In this document: one piece after another, positions 44,464 to 52,406 of the stretch
How the letters are laid out: each line of letters opens with the position of its first letter
How positions within the stretch are numbered: position 1 is the first letter of the stretch
Origin: Kineosporia sp. A_224
Lineage (GTDB): Bacteria > Actinomycetota > Actinomycetes > Actinomycetales > Kineosporiaceae
DNA length: 54,648 nucleotides
Direction of reading: 5' to 3'
NCBI RefSeq assembly: GCF_002198655.1
Contig: NZ_MWLN01000204.1
Coordinates: 25,628-80,275, forward strand
Program-made: the position numbers and the translations under genes
The notes under the pieces: model-generated
The model's database searches: none
What the model was told of the DNA's origin: nothing
Seen by the model: the letters and a program-made list of their open reading frames with translations, nothing else

Positions 44464-44503
44464 GTCGACCCGATCCGGGCTGCGGACCCGGGATCGGGTC
44501 GAC
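44464..44503. terminator. Perfect 13-bp inverted repeat upstream of purF group
   Basis: GTCGACCCGATCC (44464-44476) and GGATCGGGTCGAC (44491-44503) flank 14 bases that can also pair internally (GGG/CCC). It lies just after the sterol-carrier gene and likely ends its transcript. The core word GACCCGATC recurs after purF. Confidence 0.6.
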
Positions 44504-44550
44504 GAGCGCGGACCGTGCGGGGCGGCGGCCCGTCGGCTAGCGTCGTCCGG

Positions 44551-44835
44551 GTGAGCGACACCCCCGCGGCCGACCCGGCACCGCAGCCGAAGCTGCCCGA
44601 CGGCGCCGTCGAGGTCCGGCTGCGCCGGGCGCCGAGGTACGCCCCGTTCGTCGGGACCGGGGTCGTCGTGGGGGTCGTCCTCGGCGTCGTCGTGGCGCTC
44701 GCGTTCGACGACCCGGCCCAGACCGCGGAGTTCTCGACGGGCACCCTGGTGCGCTACTTCGCGGCGATCCTCGGCCTCGTCGGCGGCGTCGTCGGCGCCG
44801 CGGCCGCCCTGCTCGTCGAGCGCCGCCGCCGGTAG
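44551..44835 (+). CDS. Small two-helix membrane protein
   Basis: The protein has 94 residues. After a Pro-rich acidic N-terminus and basic VEVRLRRAPRY come two hydrophobic helices (APFVGTGVVVGVVLGVVVAL and LVRYFAAILGLVGGVVGAAA), ending LLVERRRR. It matches no named family, but similar small membrane genes precede purF in actinobacteria. TAGCGT (44538-44543) ends seven bases before the GTG, so it is probably leaderless. Confidence 0.75.
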   Translation: MSDTPAADPAPQPKLPDGAVEVRLRRAPRYAPFVGTGVVVGVVLGVVVALAFDDPAQTAEFSTGTLVRYFAAILGLVGGVVGAAAALLVERRRR

Positions 44836-44863
44836 GCCCCTGCGGCTGTGTGACACTGGACCC

Positions 44864-46456
44864 GTGGCTCGCGGCGACGGACGGCTCTCCCACGACCTCA
44901 TGCCCGGCGAGAAGGGCCCCCAGGACGCATGCGGCGTCTTCGGGGTCTGGGCCCCCGGTGAAGAGGTCGCCAAGCTCACCTACTTCGGGCTCTACGCACT
45001 GCAGCACCGCGGCCAGGAGGCCGCCGGGATCGCGGTGAGCAACGGCCGCCAGCTCCTCGTCTACAAGGACATGGGCCTGGTCGCCCAGGTCTTCGACGAG
45101 AACGCGCTGTCGACGCTCCAGGGGCACATCGCCGTCGGGCACTGCCGCTACTCCACGACCGGCGGTTCGACGTGGGAGAACGCGCAGCCGACGATCGGTG
45201 ACACCGCCTCCGGCACCGTGGCGCTGGCCCACAACGGCAACCTGACGAACTCCAAGGACCTGCGCCGCTGGCTCCTCGACCACCTCGGCGAGGGCGTCGA
45301 CGAGCAGAACCGGGCCGAGTGGCAGCGCGGCAACTCCACGGACACCGCGCTCGTCACGGCGATGCTCGCCGGCGACCCGGACCGCACCCTCGAGGCCACC
45401 GCGCTGGAGATCCTGCCGTTGCTCAAGGGCGCGTTCAGCCTCGTCTTCATGGACGAGGAGACCCTCTACGCCGCCCGTGACCCGCACGGCATCCGCCCGC
45501 TCGTCCTCGGCCGCCTCGACCGCGGCTGGGTCGTCGCGAGCGAGACCCCCGCGCTGGCGACCATCGGCGCGAGCTACATCCGCGAGATCGAGCCCGGCGA
45601 GCTCGTCGCGATCGACCGCGACGGCCTGCGCTCCAGCCGGTTCGCCGAGGCGACCCCGAGCGGCTGCGTCTTCGAGTACGTCTACCTCGCGCGGCCGGAC
45701 ACGACGATCGCCGGCCGCAGCGTGCACGCCTCCCGGATCGACATGGGCCGCCGGCTCGCCGCCGAGCACCCGGTCGAGGCCGACCTCGTCATCGGTGTCC
45801 CGGAGTCCGGCGTGCCCGCGGCGGTCGGCTACGCCGAGGCGAGCGGGATCCCGTACGGCCAGGGCTTCGTGAAGAACTCCTACGTCGGCCGGACCTTCAT
45901 CCAGCCGAGCCAGACCCTGCGCCAGCTCGGCATCCGGCTCAAGCTCAACCCGCTCACCGACGTCATCAAGGGCAAGCGGCTCGTCGTCGTCGACGACTCG
46001 ATCGTCCGCGGCAACACCCAGCGCGCCCAGATCCGGATGCTCCGCGAGGCCGGCGCCGCCGAGATCCACGTCCGGATCTCCAGCGCGCCGGTCACCTGGC
46101 CCTGCTTCTACGGCATCGACTTCGCCAGCCGCGCCGAGCTCATCGCCAACGGCCTCAAGGTCGAGGAGATCCGCGCGAGCATCGGCGCCGACAGCCTCGG
46201 CTACATCTCGCTCGAGGGCATGGTCGCCGCGACCCACCAGCCGGTCGAGCGGCTCTGCACGGCCTGCTTCACCGGCGTCTACCCGGTGGCCCTGCCGGAC
46301 GCCGCCCAGCTCGGCAAGCACTCCCTCGAGGACGCCGCCGAGCAGCCCGAGCTGCCCTTCGAGCGGAGCAACGGCGTCCGGGTCACGGGCCGGGACGCCG
46401 AGGGTGTCAGCACCGGCCTGGCCGGTGGCGCACCGGACGCGCTCACCCGCCCCTGA
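44864..46456 (+). CDS. purF: Amidophosphoribosyltransferase
   Basis: This is the committing step of purine synthesis, making phosphoribosylamine from PRPP and glutamine. It has 530 residues. DACGVFG places the nucleophile Cys at residue 23 after a propeptide of 22, so processing is expected. GLYALQHRGQEAAGIA and CRYSTTGGSTWENAQP belong to the glutaminase domain, and VVVDDSIVRGNT is the PRPP site. CTACFTGVYP provides Cys residues of an iron-sulfur cluster. The last 60 residues are variable. GACACT ends six bases before the GTG. purM, often next in actinobacteria, does not follow. Confidence 0.97.
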   Translation: MARGDGRLSHDLMPGEKGPQDACGVFGVWAPGEEVAKLTYFGLYALQHRGQEAAGIAVSNGRQLLVYKDMGLVAQVFDENALSTLQGHIAVGHCRYSTTGGSTWENAQPTIGDTASGTVALAHNGNLTNSKDLRRWLLDHLGEGVDEQNRAEWQRGNSTDTALVTAMLAGDPDRTLEATALEILPLLKGAFSLVFMDEETLYAARDPHGIRPLVLGRLDRGWVVASETPALATIGASYIREIEPGELVAIDRDGLRSSRFAEATPSGCVFEYVYLARPDTTIAGRSVHASRIDMGRRLAAEHPVEADLVIGVPESGVPAAVGYAEASGIPYGQGFVKNSYVGRTFIQPSQTLRQLGIRLKLNPLTDVIKGKRLVVVDDSIVRGNTQRAQIRMLREAGAAEIHVRISSAPVTWPCFYGIDFASRAELIANGLKVEEIRASIGADSLGYISLEGMVAATHQPVERLCTACFTGVYPVALPDAAQLGKHSLEDAAEQPELPFERSNGVRVTGRDAEGVSTGLAGGAPDALTRP

Positions 46457-46472
46457 CCTGCGGCGGCGAATC

Positions 46473-46488
46473 TGACCCGATCGGGTCA
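46473..46488. promoter_or_regulatory. 16-bp perfect palindrome after purF
   Basis: TGACCCGATCGGGTCA is fully palindromic, and GACCCGATC appears again at 46495. It lies in the gap between purF and the XdhC-like gene and shares its core with the inverted repeat at 44464-44503. It could be a short terminator or a protein-binding site. Confidence 0.5.
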
Positions 46489-46543
46489 CGGAGGACCCGA
46501 TCGACAGCGTGCACCACGGGTCCGGCCCACCTACGCTCGAAAC

Positions 46544-47470
46544 GTGTACGACATCGCCTTCAGCGTGCTCGGCTGCCTGCGCGCAGGCACGCGGGTCGAT
46601 GTCGCCTGGCTGGTCGACAGCGAAGGGCTGGACGGCGCCGAGCCCGGTGCCGCGCTCGCGCTGACGGCGGGCGGCGGCCGGGTCGGGTCGGTGCTCGGCG
46701 GCGTCTTCGACGCCCGGCTCGCGGACGTCGCGCCGCAGCGCGGCGTCCCGCGGCTCGTCACCCTCACGGTCGGGGTCACCGAGGCGCTCGTCGCCGGGCT
46801 GCCCACCGACGCTCGGGCCCGGTTCGTCGTCACCCCCGCGGACGCCCTGCCCGCCGAGTTCTGGGACCGGGTCCGGGACCGCCGGCCGGCCGGGCTGGTC
46901 CTCGACCTGCCCGTGGACGGCGAGCCCGCCGTCCGGTTCGTCGACCCGGACGACGCGCAGTCCGGCCTCCAGGCGGGCGGGAGCAGCACGCAGGCGTCCG
47001 GTGACCGGGTCGTCACCGTGCTGCGCCCGGTGCCCGCGCTCGTCCTCGTCGGTGGCGGCCCGGTCGTCGCCGCGCTGCAGCCGGCCGCGGTGTTGCTCGG
47101 CTGGCAGCCGCGGGTCTTCGGCAACGGCGCCGAGGCCGCGGCCGTCGTCGCCGGCCTGTCGTCGCTCGACAAGGTCGTCGTCGTCGGTCACGACCCGGAG
47201 GTCGCCGGCCCCGCGCTCGTCGGTGCCCTCGCGTCGTCCGTCGGCTACGTCGGGCTCGTCGGCGGCCGGCGGGCGATCGGCGCGTGCGTCGACTGGCTCG
47301 GCTACCGCGGCGTGACCGACCTGTCCGCGCTGCACGCGCCGGCCGGGCTCGACATCGGCGCCGGCCCGCCCGCCGAGGTCGCGCTCGCCGTCCTCGCCGA
47401 GGCGGTCGCCGTCGCGGCCGGCAAGGACCCGTCCCCGGCCGTCCCGGCGGCCCGCACCGCCACCCCCTGA
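46544..47470 (+). CDS. XdhC/CoxI-family molybdenum enzyme maturation protein
   Basis: The protein has 308 residues. XdhC proteins bind molybdenum cofactor and help insert the sulfurated form into xanthine- or CO-dehydrogenase-type enzymes. Visible features are SVLGCLRAGTRVDVAWLVDS at the N-terminus, a Rossmann-like LVLVGGGPVVAALQPAAVLL, KVVVVGHDPEVAGPALVGAL, YVGLVGGRRAIGA and HAPAGLDIGAGPPAEVALAV. TACGCT (46532-46537) ends six bases before the GTG, so it is leaderless and opens the plus-strand accessory operon. Confidence 0.92.
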   Translation: MYDIAFSVLGCLRAGTRVDVAWLVDSEGLDGAEPGAALALTAGGGRVGSVLGGVFDARLADVAPQRGVPRLVTLTVGVTEALVAGLPTDARARFVVTPADALPAEFWDRVRDRRPAGLVLDLPVDGEPAVRFVDPDDAQSGLQAGGSSTQASGDRVVTVLRPVPALVLVGGGPVVAALQPAAVLLGWQPRVFGNGAEAAAVVAGLSSLDKVVVVGHDPEVAGPALVGALASSVGYVGLVGGRRAIGACVDWLGYRGVTDLSALHAPAGLDIGAGPPAEVALAVLAEAVAVAAGKDPSPAVPAARTATP

Positions 47471-47480
47471 AGGAGGCACC

Positions 47481-47708
47481 GTGACCGAGACCCCGGTCGG
47501 GTCCGCCGCCGACGCGTCCGGCCCCCAGGACGACGACTGCGGCCCGGCGAAGATCTGCCGCAACATGCGCGACTTCAGCTTCGACGGGATGGCCGAGCCG
47601 GGCACCGACCTGCGGTCCGCCTGGAAGGACCTGCTCGCCCGCGAGGGCAAGACCGGCGAGGGCTCGCTGCGCGACCTCGTCCTCGGGCCGACGCCCTCCG
47701 ACGGCTGA
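47481..47708 (+). CDS. Small protein of cox-type operon, unknown function
   Basis: The protein has 75 residues with no known family. It begins with an acidic stretch, then CGPAKICRNMRDFSFDGMAE (two Cys four residues apart) and DLRSAWKDLLAREGKTGEG. GTG at 47481 follows AGGAGG closely, which supports it as a real gene. Its place between xdhC and the MoxR gene suggests a part in enzyme maturation, as a metal- or thiol-active adaptor. That is inference. Confidence 0.6.
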   Translation: MTETPVGSAADASGPQDDDCGPAKICRNMRDFSFDGMAEPGTDLRSAWKDLLAREGKTGEGSLRDLVLGPTPSDG

Positions 47709-47717
47709 CCGCACCAC

Positions 47718-47741
47718 CGCACGTACGCCCGCACGTACGCC
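47718..47741. repeat. 12-bp tandem duplication
   Basis: CGCACGTACGCC occurs twice in tandem between the small gene and the MoxR ATPase gene. Confidence 0.75.
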
Positions 47742-47769
47742 CCGCGGGGGCGCGACCCGAGAGGACCCG

Positions 47770-48645
47770 ATGACGCGTCCCACCAGCGTGGCCGACCTGA
47801 CCGAGCGGCTGCGGCAGGAGCGCTACCTCGCGGACCGCGGCCTGGCCACGGCCGCCTACGTCGCGCTGTCCCTGGACCGCCCGCTCCTGCTCGAGGGCGA
47901 GGTCGGCGTCGGCAAGACCGAGATCGCCAAGGTGCTCGCGACGATGCTCGGGCGCCGGCTGATCCGGCTGCAGTGCTACGAGGGGATCGACCCGGCGCAG
48001 GCGCTCTACGAGTGGGACTACGCCCGGCAGCTGCTCCAGGTCCGCGCGCTCTCCCAGCACGACCTCACCGACGACGGCACCGTGGACCGGCTCTACGGCC
48101 CCGAGTTCCTCGTCGAGCGGCCGCTGCTCGCCGCCGTCCGGGCGGGGGACGGCGCCGTCCTGCTCATCGACGAGGTCGACCGGGCCGACGACGAGTTCGA
48201 GGCGTTCCTGCTCGAGGTGCTGTCGGACTTCCAGATCAGCATCCCCGAGATCGGCACCGTGGTGGCCCCGAGCCCGCCGCTCGTCGTCCTCACCTCGAAC
48301 CGGACCCGGGAGCTGCACGACGCCCTCAAGCGGCGCTGCCTCTACCACTGGGTCGGCTACCCGACGCCCGAGCGGGAGGCCGAGATCATCCTGGCCCGGG
48401 CCCCGGAGGCCGCCGACGGCCTCGTGGCGCAGGTCGTCGCCGCGGTGAACCGGCTGCGCGACATGGAGCTGTCCAAGCCGCCGGGCGTCGCGGAGTCGAT
48501 CGACTGGGTCCGCACCCTGCAGGTGCTCGACGAGCCCGAGCTCACCGCCGACGCGCTGCGCGACTCGCTCGGCGCCGTCGTCAAGGAGCGCGACGACCTC
48601 GACCTCGTGCTGTCCCGGATCGACGGTGTCCTCGACGGTGGCTGA
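47770..48645 (+). CDS. MoxR-family AAA+ ATPase (CoxD-like)
   Basis: The protein has 291 residues. Walker A is GEVGVGKT (residues 43-50) and Walker B is AVLLIDEVDRAD (about 129-140). FQISIPEIGTVV and the sensor region LTSNRTRELHDALKRRC follow. The pairing with a VWA gene is the classic MoxR module. In CO oxidisers CoxD and CoxE mature the copper-sulfur-molybdenum site of the dehydrogenase. It overlaps the following VWA gene. Confidence 0.93.
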   Translation: MTRPTSVADLTERLRQERYLADRGLATAAYVALSLDRPLLLEGEVGVGKTEIAKVLATMLGRRLIRLQCYEGIDPAQALYEWDYARQLLQVRALSQHDLTDDGTVDRLYGPEFLVERPLLAAVRAGDGAVLLIDEVDRADDEFEAFLLEVLSDFQISIPEIGTVVAPSPPLVVLTSNRTRELHDALKRRCLYHWVGYPTPEREAEIILARAPEAADGLVAQVVAAVNRLRDMELSKPPGVAESIDWVRTLQVLDEPELTADALRDSLGAVVKERDDLDLVLSRIDGVLDGG

Positions 48646-49792
48646 GCCGGGGCCGGCGGCAGGAGCGGACGAGGTGCCGGCCCCGGTCCGGCTCCTCGTC
48701 GACTTCGCCCAGGCGCTGCGCGAGGAGGGCCTGCCCGTCGGGTCCGGTGACGTCCTCACGTACGCCCGGGCGATGGCGGTGCTCCGGCTGTCGGACGTCG
48801 AGGACCTCTACTGGGGCGGTCGGACGACGCTCGTCACCCGGCGCGACCAGATCCCGGTCTACGACGCGGTCTTCCGCCGCTTCTTCCTCCACGAGGCGGA
48901 CCGCAGGCCGGAGCCGGAGCGGACCGTGCTCCGGGCCGCGGCCCGGGTCGTCGCCGAGCTCACCGTGCCGCAGAACGAGCCCGGCGACGAGGAGCAGGAG
49001 GGCGAGCAGACCCCGATGGGGCACGTCGCCGCGAACGCGGAGATCCTGCGCCGCAAGGCGTTCGCGCTCTGCACGCCGGACGAGCTGCTCGCCGTCCGGC
49101 GAATGATCTCGGCGATCCGGCTCGCCCCGCCGCGGCGGCGCAGCCGGCGGACGGCGTCCGACCGGTCCGGCCGCCGGCCCGACGTCCGGCGCACCGTCCG
49201 GGAGGCGCTGCGCCGGCAGGGCGAGGTCGGTGAGCTGCGCAGGCTGCGGCACCGGCGCCGCACCCGGCGGCTCGTGCTCGTGCTCGACGTCTCCGGCTCG
49301 ATGTCGGACTACTCGCGCAACCTGCTGCACTTCGCCTACTCGACGCGACGCGCGACGACCCGGGTCGAGGTGTTCTGCTTCGGCACCCGGCTGACCCGGA
49401 TCACCCGCTCGCTCGACCGGCGCCGCCCGGACGACGCGCTCTCACGGGCCGCGGACGCCGTCTTCGACTGGGAGGGCGGCACCCGGATCGGCGACTCGCT
49501 GCGGGCGTTCGTCCGGGACCACGGCCGGCGTGGCGTGTGCCGCGGGGGTGTCGTCGTCATCTGCTCGGACGGGCTCGACCGCGGCGACCCGGCCGTCCTC
49601 GCGGACGCGATGGAGCGGCTCTCGCGGCTCTGCCGGACGGTCGTCTGGCTCAACCCGCACAAGGGCGACGCCGTGGACTTCGTCCCGAGCACGATGGGGA
49701 TGATGGTCGCCGCCCCGTACGTCGACCTGCTGCTGTCGGGCCACGACCTGCGCAGCCTCGAGGACTTCGCCGGCATCCTGCCGACGCTGTGA
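48626..49792 (+). CDS. VWA-domain CoxE-like protein
   Basis: The protein has 388 residues. The N-terminal CoxE region has LLVDFAQALREEGLPVGSGD and YDAVFRRFFLHEADRRPEPE, then an acidic patch (EPGDEEQEGEQTP) and a very basic segment (PRRRSRRTASDRSGRR). The VWA domain follows with LVLDVSGSMSDYSRNLL as MIDAS motif and FDWEGGTRIGDSLRAFV. It partners the MoxR ATPase. GTG at 48626 overlaps the upstream gene by 20 bases; GTG at 48638 is an equally plausible start. Confidence 0.92.
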   Translation: MSSTVAEPGPAAGADEVPAPVRLLVDFAQALREEGLPVGSGDVLTYARAMAVLRLSDVEDLYWGGRTTLVTRRDQIPVYDAVFRRFFLHEADRRPEPERTVLRAAARVVAELTVPQNEPGDEEQEGEQTPMGHVAANAEILRRKAFALCTPDELLAVRRMISAIRLAPPRRRSRRTASDRSGRRPDVRRTVREALRRQGEVGELRRLRHRRRTRRLVLVLDVSGSMSDYSRNLLHFAYSTRRATTRVEVFCFGTRLTRITRSLDRRRPDDALSRAADAVFDWEGGTRIGDSLRAFVRDHGRRGVCRGGVVVICSDGLDRGDPAVLADAMERLSRLCRTVVWLNPHKGDAVDFVPSTMGMMVAAPYVDLLLSGHDLRSLEDFAGILPTL

Positions 49793-49834
49793 CGCCCGAC
49801 GAGTGAAGCCGTTGCGGGACAAGGAGGAGCTGTC

Positions 49835-50128
49835 GTGAGGTGGAGCGTCTCGGTCGTCGCCGAGGGGGACCGCGTGGTGACCCGCGAGGAGGTCGTCGAG
49901 CTCGCCGACGCCGTCGCCGGGCACGGCGGGATCGCGTCCGGGCTGGGCACCCCGCGCTACGGCGCGCAGCTCGTCGTCGAGGCGGGCTCCCGGGAGGACG
50001 CGCTGACCCGTGGCCGCGAGCTCTTCGCCGACGCCGCCGGGAAGGCCGGGCTGCCCGCGTGGCCGGTCGTGCACGAGGACGCGGTCAGCGAGGACGAGGA
50101 CGACGAGGGCTGGGACCGGCCCGCATGA
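49835..50128 (+). CDS. Small acidic-tailed protein, unknown
   Basis: The protein has 97 residues and no recognised family. The body looks like a ferredoxin-like or ACT-like alpha/beta fold (WSVSVVAEGDRVVTREEVVE, YGAQLVVEAGSREDALTRGR), and the tail is acidic (SEDEDDEGWD). GTG at 49835 has AAGGAGG about ten bases upstream. Its stop overlaps the next start by four bases (ATGA), so the two are coupled. Confidence 0.65.
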   Translation: MRWSVSVVAEGDRVVTREEVVELADAVAGHGGIASGLGTPRYGAQLVVEAGSREDALTRGRELFADAAGKAGLPAWPVVHEDAVSEDEDDEGWDRPA

Positions 50129-50568
50129 TCCGCCTCGGGACGCTCTCGGGCTACTTCTTCGAGGGGCCGCGCGTGCTCGCCGGCTTCACCGCGCCGGCCA
50201 AGCCGGGCGTCTACGTCGTCATGGCGAAGACCGACCCCGCCCGCGAGCAGTTCGCGGTCATCTACGCCTGGCACGCCGACGACCTCTCGACCGTGGGCTT
50301 CCCGTTCCAGCACAAGCACTCCGCACGCTGGGTCAAGCGCGCCGGCGACCGCTTCAAGCTCTTCGTCGCCTGGTTCGAGGTGCCCGGCGGTCTGCCGTCG
50401 CACCGCGAGCAGATCGTCCACGAGCTGCTCGCGGTGTACAAGCCGTCCTGCAACGACGAGCAGTACGAGTCGACCTGGCGGCAGGAGTGGATCGGTGGCT
50501 ACAGCACCCCGGCGACCACGGGACCCCTGACGACTCCGAAGACGCCGACGGACGAGGCCTCCGGGTGA
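50125..50568 (+). CDS. Hypothetical protein, possible degenerate GIY-YIG fold
   Basis: The protein has 147 residues. KPGVYVVMAK, FAVIYAWHADDLS and a later REQIVHELLAVYKPSCN lie in the order and spacing of GIY-YIG nucleases, but the GIY-YIG tyrosines are only partly kept, so this is a weak call. The C-terminal 25 residues are Thr/Pro-rich. It is coupled to the upstream small gene and ends the plus-strand cox-type operon. Confidence 0.5.
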   Translation: MIRLGTLSGYFFEGPRVLAGFTAPAKPGVYVVMAKTDPAREQFAVIYAWHADDLSTVGFPFQHKHSARWVKRAGDRFKLFVAWFEVPGGLPSHREQIVHELLAVYKPSCNDEQYESTWRQEWIGGYSTPATTGPLTTPKTPTDEASG

Positions 50569-50574
50569 CAACAA

Positions 50575-50588
50575 CGGGCGTATGCCCG
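50575..50588. terminator. Short hairpin between convergent genes
   Basis: CGGGC-GTAT-GCCCG, a 5-bp stem, lies between the stops of the plus-strand operon and the AlbA_2 gene. It is weak and lacks a T tract. Confidence 0.35.
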
Positions 50589-50592
50589 CCGA

Positions 50593-52302
50593 TCACGGCA
50601 GGACGTACGTGCTCCAACGCCGCTCGCCGCGCATGACCAGGTTGCCCTTGTCGGACAGCCTGCGGAGCAGACGACCGGCTTGCTCGGGTGCGAGCGAGCA
50701 CAGGTCGCCGGCCTGGGCCCGAGTGATGCTCCCGTGAGCCTCGACGTACTGCAGCACCATCTGCTCTTGCTGGAGCGGTTCGAATCCTCGGGTGCGGACG
50801 TACCCGGCAGGTGACTCCAACGCTCGGTAGACAGCGGCCGACAGGTGCCAGCTGCGCCCCCTGCCCTCGCCGCGGGCCTCGACCCAACCTCGCTCGACCA
50901 TTCGTGTCAGGAGCCGTCGGGCCTCCGCCTCGCTGCGCTGCAGCACGATCGCGAGCTCACCCGTAGAGGCTCGGCGCTCACGGCTGAGCTCGGTCAGGAC
51001 CTGAAGGTCCGACAGGTCGATCGGGCGGCCTCGGGTTGCCTCCTGTTCGAGCACCCAGCGAGTCATCGCAAGGTTGGCGGGCCCTCCGGGAAGGACTGCC
51101 ACCACGTGGTCGGCTGAACTCCTGCCGTAGTCAGGTGCCTCGCGGCCGACGCGCAACTGCTCGGCGAACATGCGGTTGATGCCGCGGCCGGTTCGCTCCA
51201 CGAGACCCGCGCGTTTGAACGTATCGGAGAGCAACGGGCTTCGAGGGTGAGGTGGTGCGACGAGGAGGTTGTCGACCCGAATTCCGCCCGGGAAGCCGCC
51301 AGGGCTCGAGATCTCGAGCTGATGTTCGCTCCACTGGACGTGCACCGCACCGCGCCGGGTGTAGTCGCGGTGGATGAGTGCATTCGCCAATGCTTCGCGG
51401 AACGCGGTCTGGGAGTACGACGCCACGGGGATACGGAGCAGACCGAAGTCGAGTTCCTCCTCGCTGTTGCGAGCGCGGAACCGGGCGAACAACTCCTCGG
51501 CCAGGCGCAGAAGGGGAGCCCGGGAGAACTCGTTCGTCTCCACCTCGAGGCCGCGCAGCACTTGAAAGGCTGCCTCGTGCGTCGGTAGGAAGCGTGCGAG
51601 AGCGTCGTCCTTGCCGAAGAGGAGCAGCGCGCCGGACGTCACGCTCCCGTCATGGGTGGCGAGCCCGAGAGCGCTCACGATCTCCTCGTCGGACAGCTCT
51701 GCGAGGACGTGGTCCGACGTCCCGGTGGCTGTCTTGACGAGTCGCCGGAGTCTGTGGAATTCGAGGGGATCGAGATCGCTGGCCGTGGCGCCGCTGACGG
51801 TCAGCCGAGCCCAATCGACGGCGCCCCGGTCGACCTCGTGGGCCAGCATCTCGTGCGCGTGGTACGGCAGGCAGGTGGGTCGACCGTCAGCGCCCACTGC
51901 GCGCCGCACGTAGGTGCCACGGCTGGTGCCGACGACGCGAGGACTGTCAGGTACATGAACGACGAGGACGACCTTGTCGTCCACGTCGACGAGCGTCGCC
52001 GTCGTGGACACGGGGGGCTGCGTGTGGTTCGCAATGAGCGCCTGGACCCGGAGCGTGTCGGTTCGCCCGGACTCGTGCCGAGGCCGGGAGCCCGTGATCG
52101 TCCCGTCGTCCTCTACGCCGAGGAGGAGTACTCCCCCCGAGCCGTTGGCGAGGCAGACCACTGCTTCGACGAGGTCGCGGTCGTTGATCCTCTCGCGCTG
52201 CTCGCTCTTGAACTCCAGGGTGTAGGACTCGCCGCCCTCGGTCCACTGCTTGACGCGAGCGGCGTCGTCCGGCACCTGCTCCTGGCTGCCCGAAAGGGTC
52301 AC
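50593..52302 (-). CDS. AlbA_2/Schlafen-type DNA-binding protein with C-terminal winged helices
   Basis: The protein has 569 residues. The N-terminal AlbA_2 domain has GESYTLEFKSEQRERINDRD and CLANGSGGVLLLGVEDDGTI. The central part has AFREALANALIHRDYTRRGA, SPGGFPGG and RTGRGINRMFAEQL, the HATPase_c_4-like arrangement once called RecG-like. Two or three winged-helix segments close it (STGELAIVLQRSEAEARRLL, ITRAQAGDLCSLAPEQAGRL). Such proteins regulate transcription or act in phage defence; no partner is adjacent. GC content is visibly lower than its neighbours, suggesting transfer. The start is GTG at 52302. Confidence 0.85.
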   Translation of the reverse strand: MTLSGSQEQVPDDAARVKQWTEGGESYTLEFKSEQRERINDRDLVEAVVCLANGSGGVLLLGVEDDGTITGSRPRHESGRTDTLRVQALIANHTQPPVSTTATLVDVDDKVVLVVHVPDSPRVVGTSRGTYVRRAVGADGRPTCLPYHAHEMLAHEVDRGAVDWARLTVSGATASDLDPLEFHRLRRLVKTATGTSDHVLAELSDEEIVSALGLATHDGSVTSGALLLFGKDDALARFLPTHEAAFQVLRGLEVETNEFSRAPLLRLAEELFARFRARNSEEELDFGLLRIPVASYSQTAFREALANALIHRDYTRRGAVHVQWSEHQLEISSPGGFPGGIRVDNLLVAPPHPRSPLLSDTFKRAGLVERTGRGINRMFAEQLRVGREAPDYGRSSADHVVAVLPGGPANLAMTRWVLEQEATRGRPIDLSDLQVLTELSRERRASTGELAIVLQRSEAEARRLLTRMVERGWVEARGEGRGRSWHLSAAVYRALESPAGYVRTRGFEPLQQEQMVLQYVEAHGSITRAQAGDLCSLAPEQAGRLLRRLSDKGNLVMRGERRWSTYVLP

Positions 52303-52322
52303 GCGGTGAGCCTATGGCTCGT

Positions 52323-52373
52323 TATGAATAGAATCCATAGCGACACGTGCCATCGACATAGAAGTTCATAGAA
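52323..52373. promoter_or_regulatory. AT-rich repeats upstream of the AlbA_2 gene
   Basis: An imperfect palindrome TATGAATAGAATCCATA (52323-52339) and two direct copies of CATAGAA ten bases apart (52357, 52367) stand out in a GC-rich chromosome. They lie 20-70 bases before the AlbA_2 start, so a promoter and operator bound by its own winged helices is plausible. Confidence 0.5.
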
Positions 52374-52406
52374 TAGATTCGGGGTCCGGCTGCACTCTGG
52401 GCGCCG

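Noticed and set aside
44537-47734. Minus-strand open frame of 1065 codons
   Set aside because: It runs antisense through purF and XdhC and has no domain or codon support; a GC-rich shadow.
50777-50787. GGTTCGAATCC resembling a tRNA T-arm
   Set aside because: It lies within the coding sequence of the AlbA_2 gene and no cloverleaf can be folded around it.
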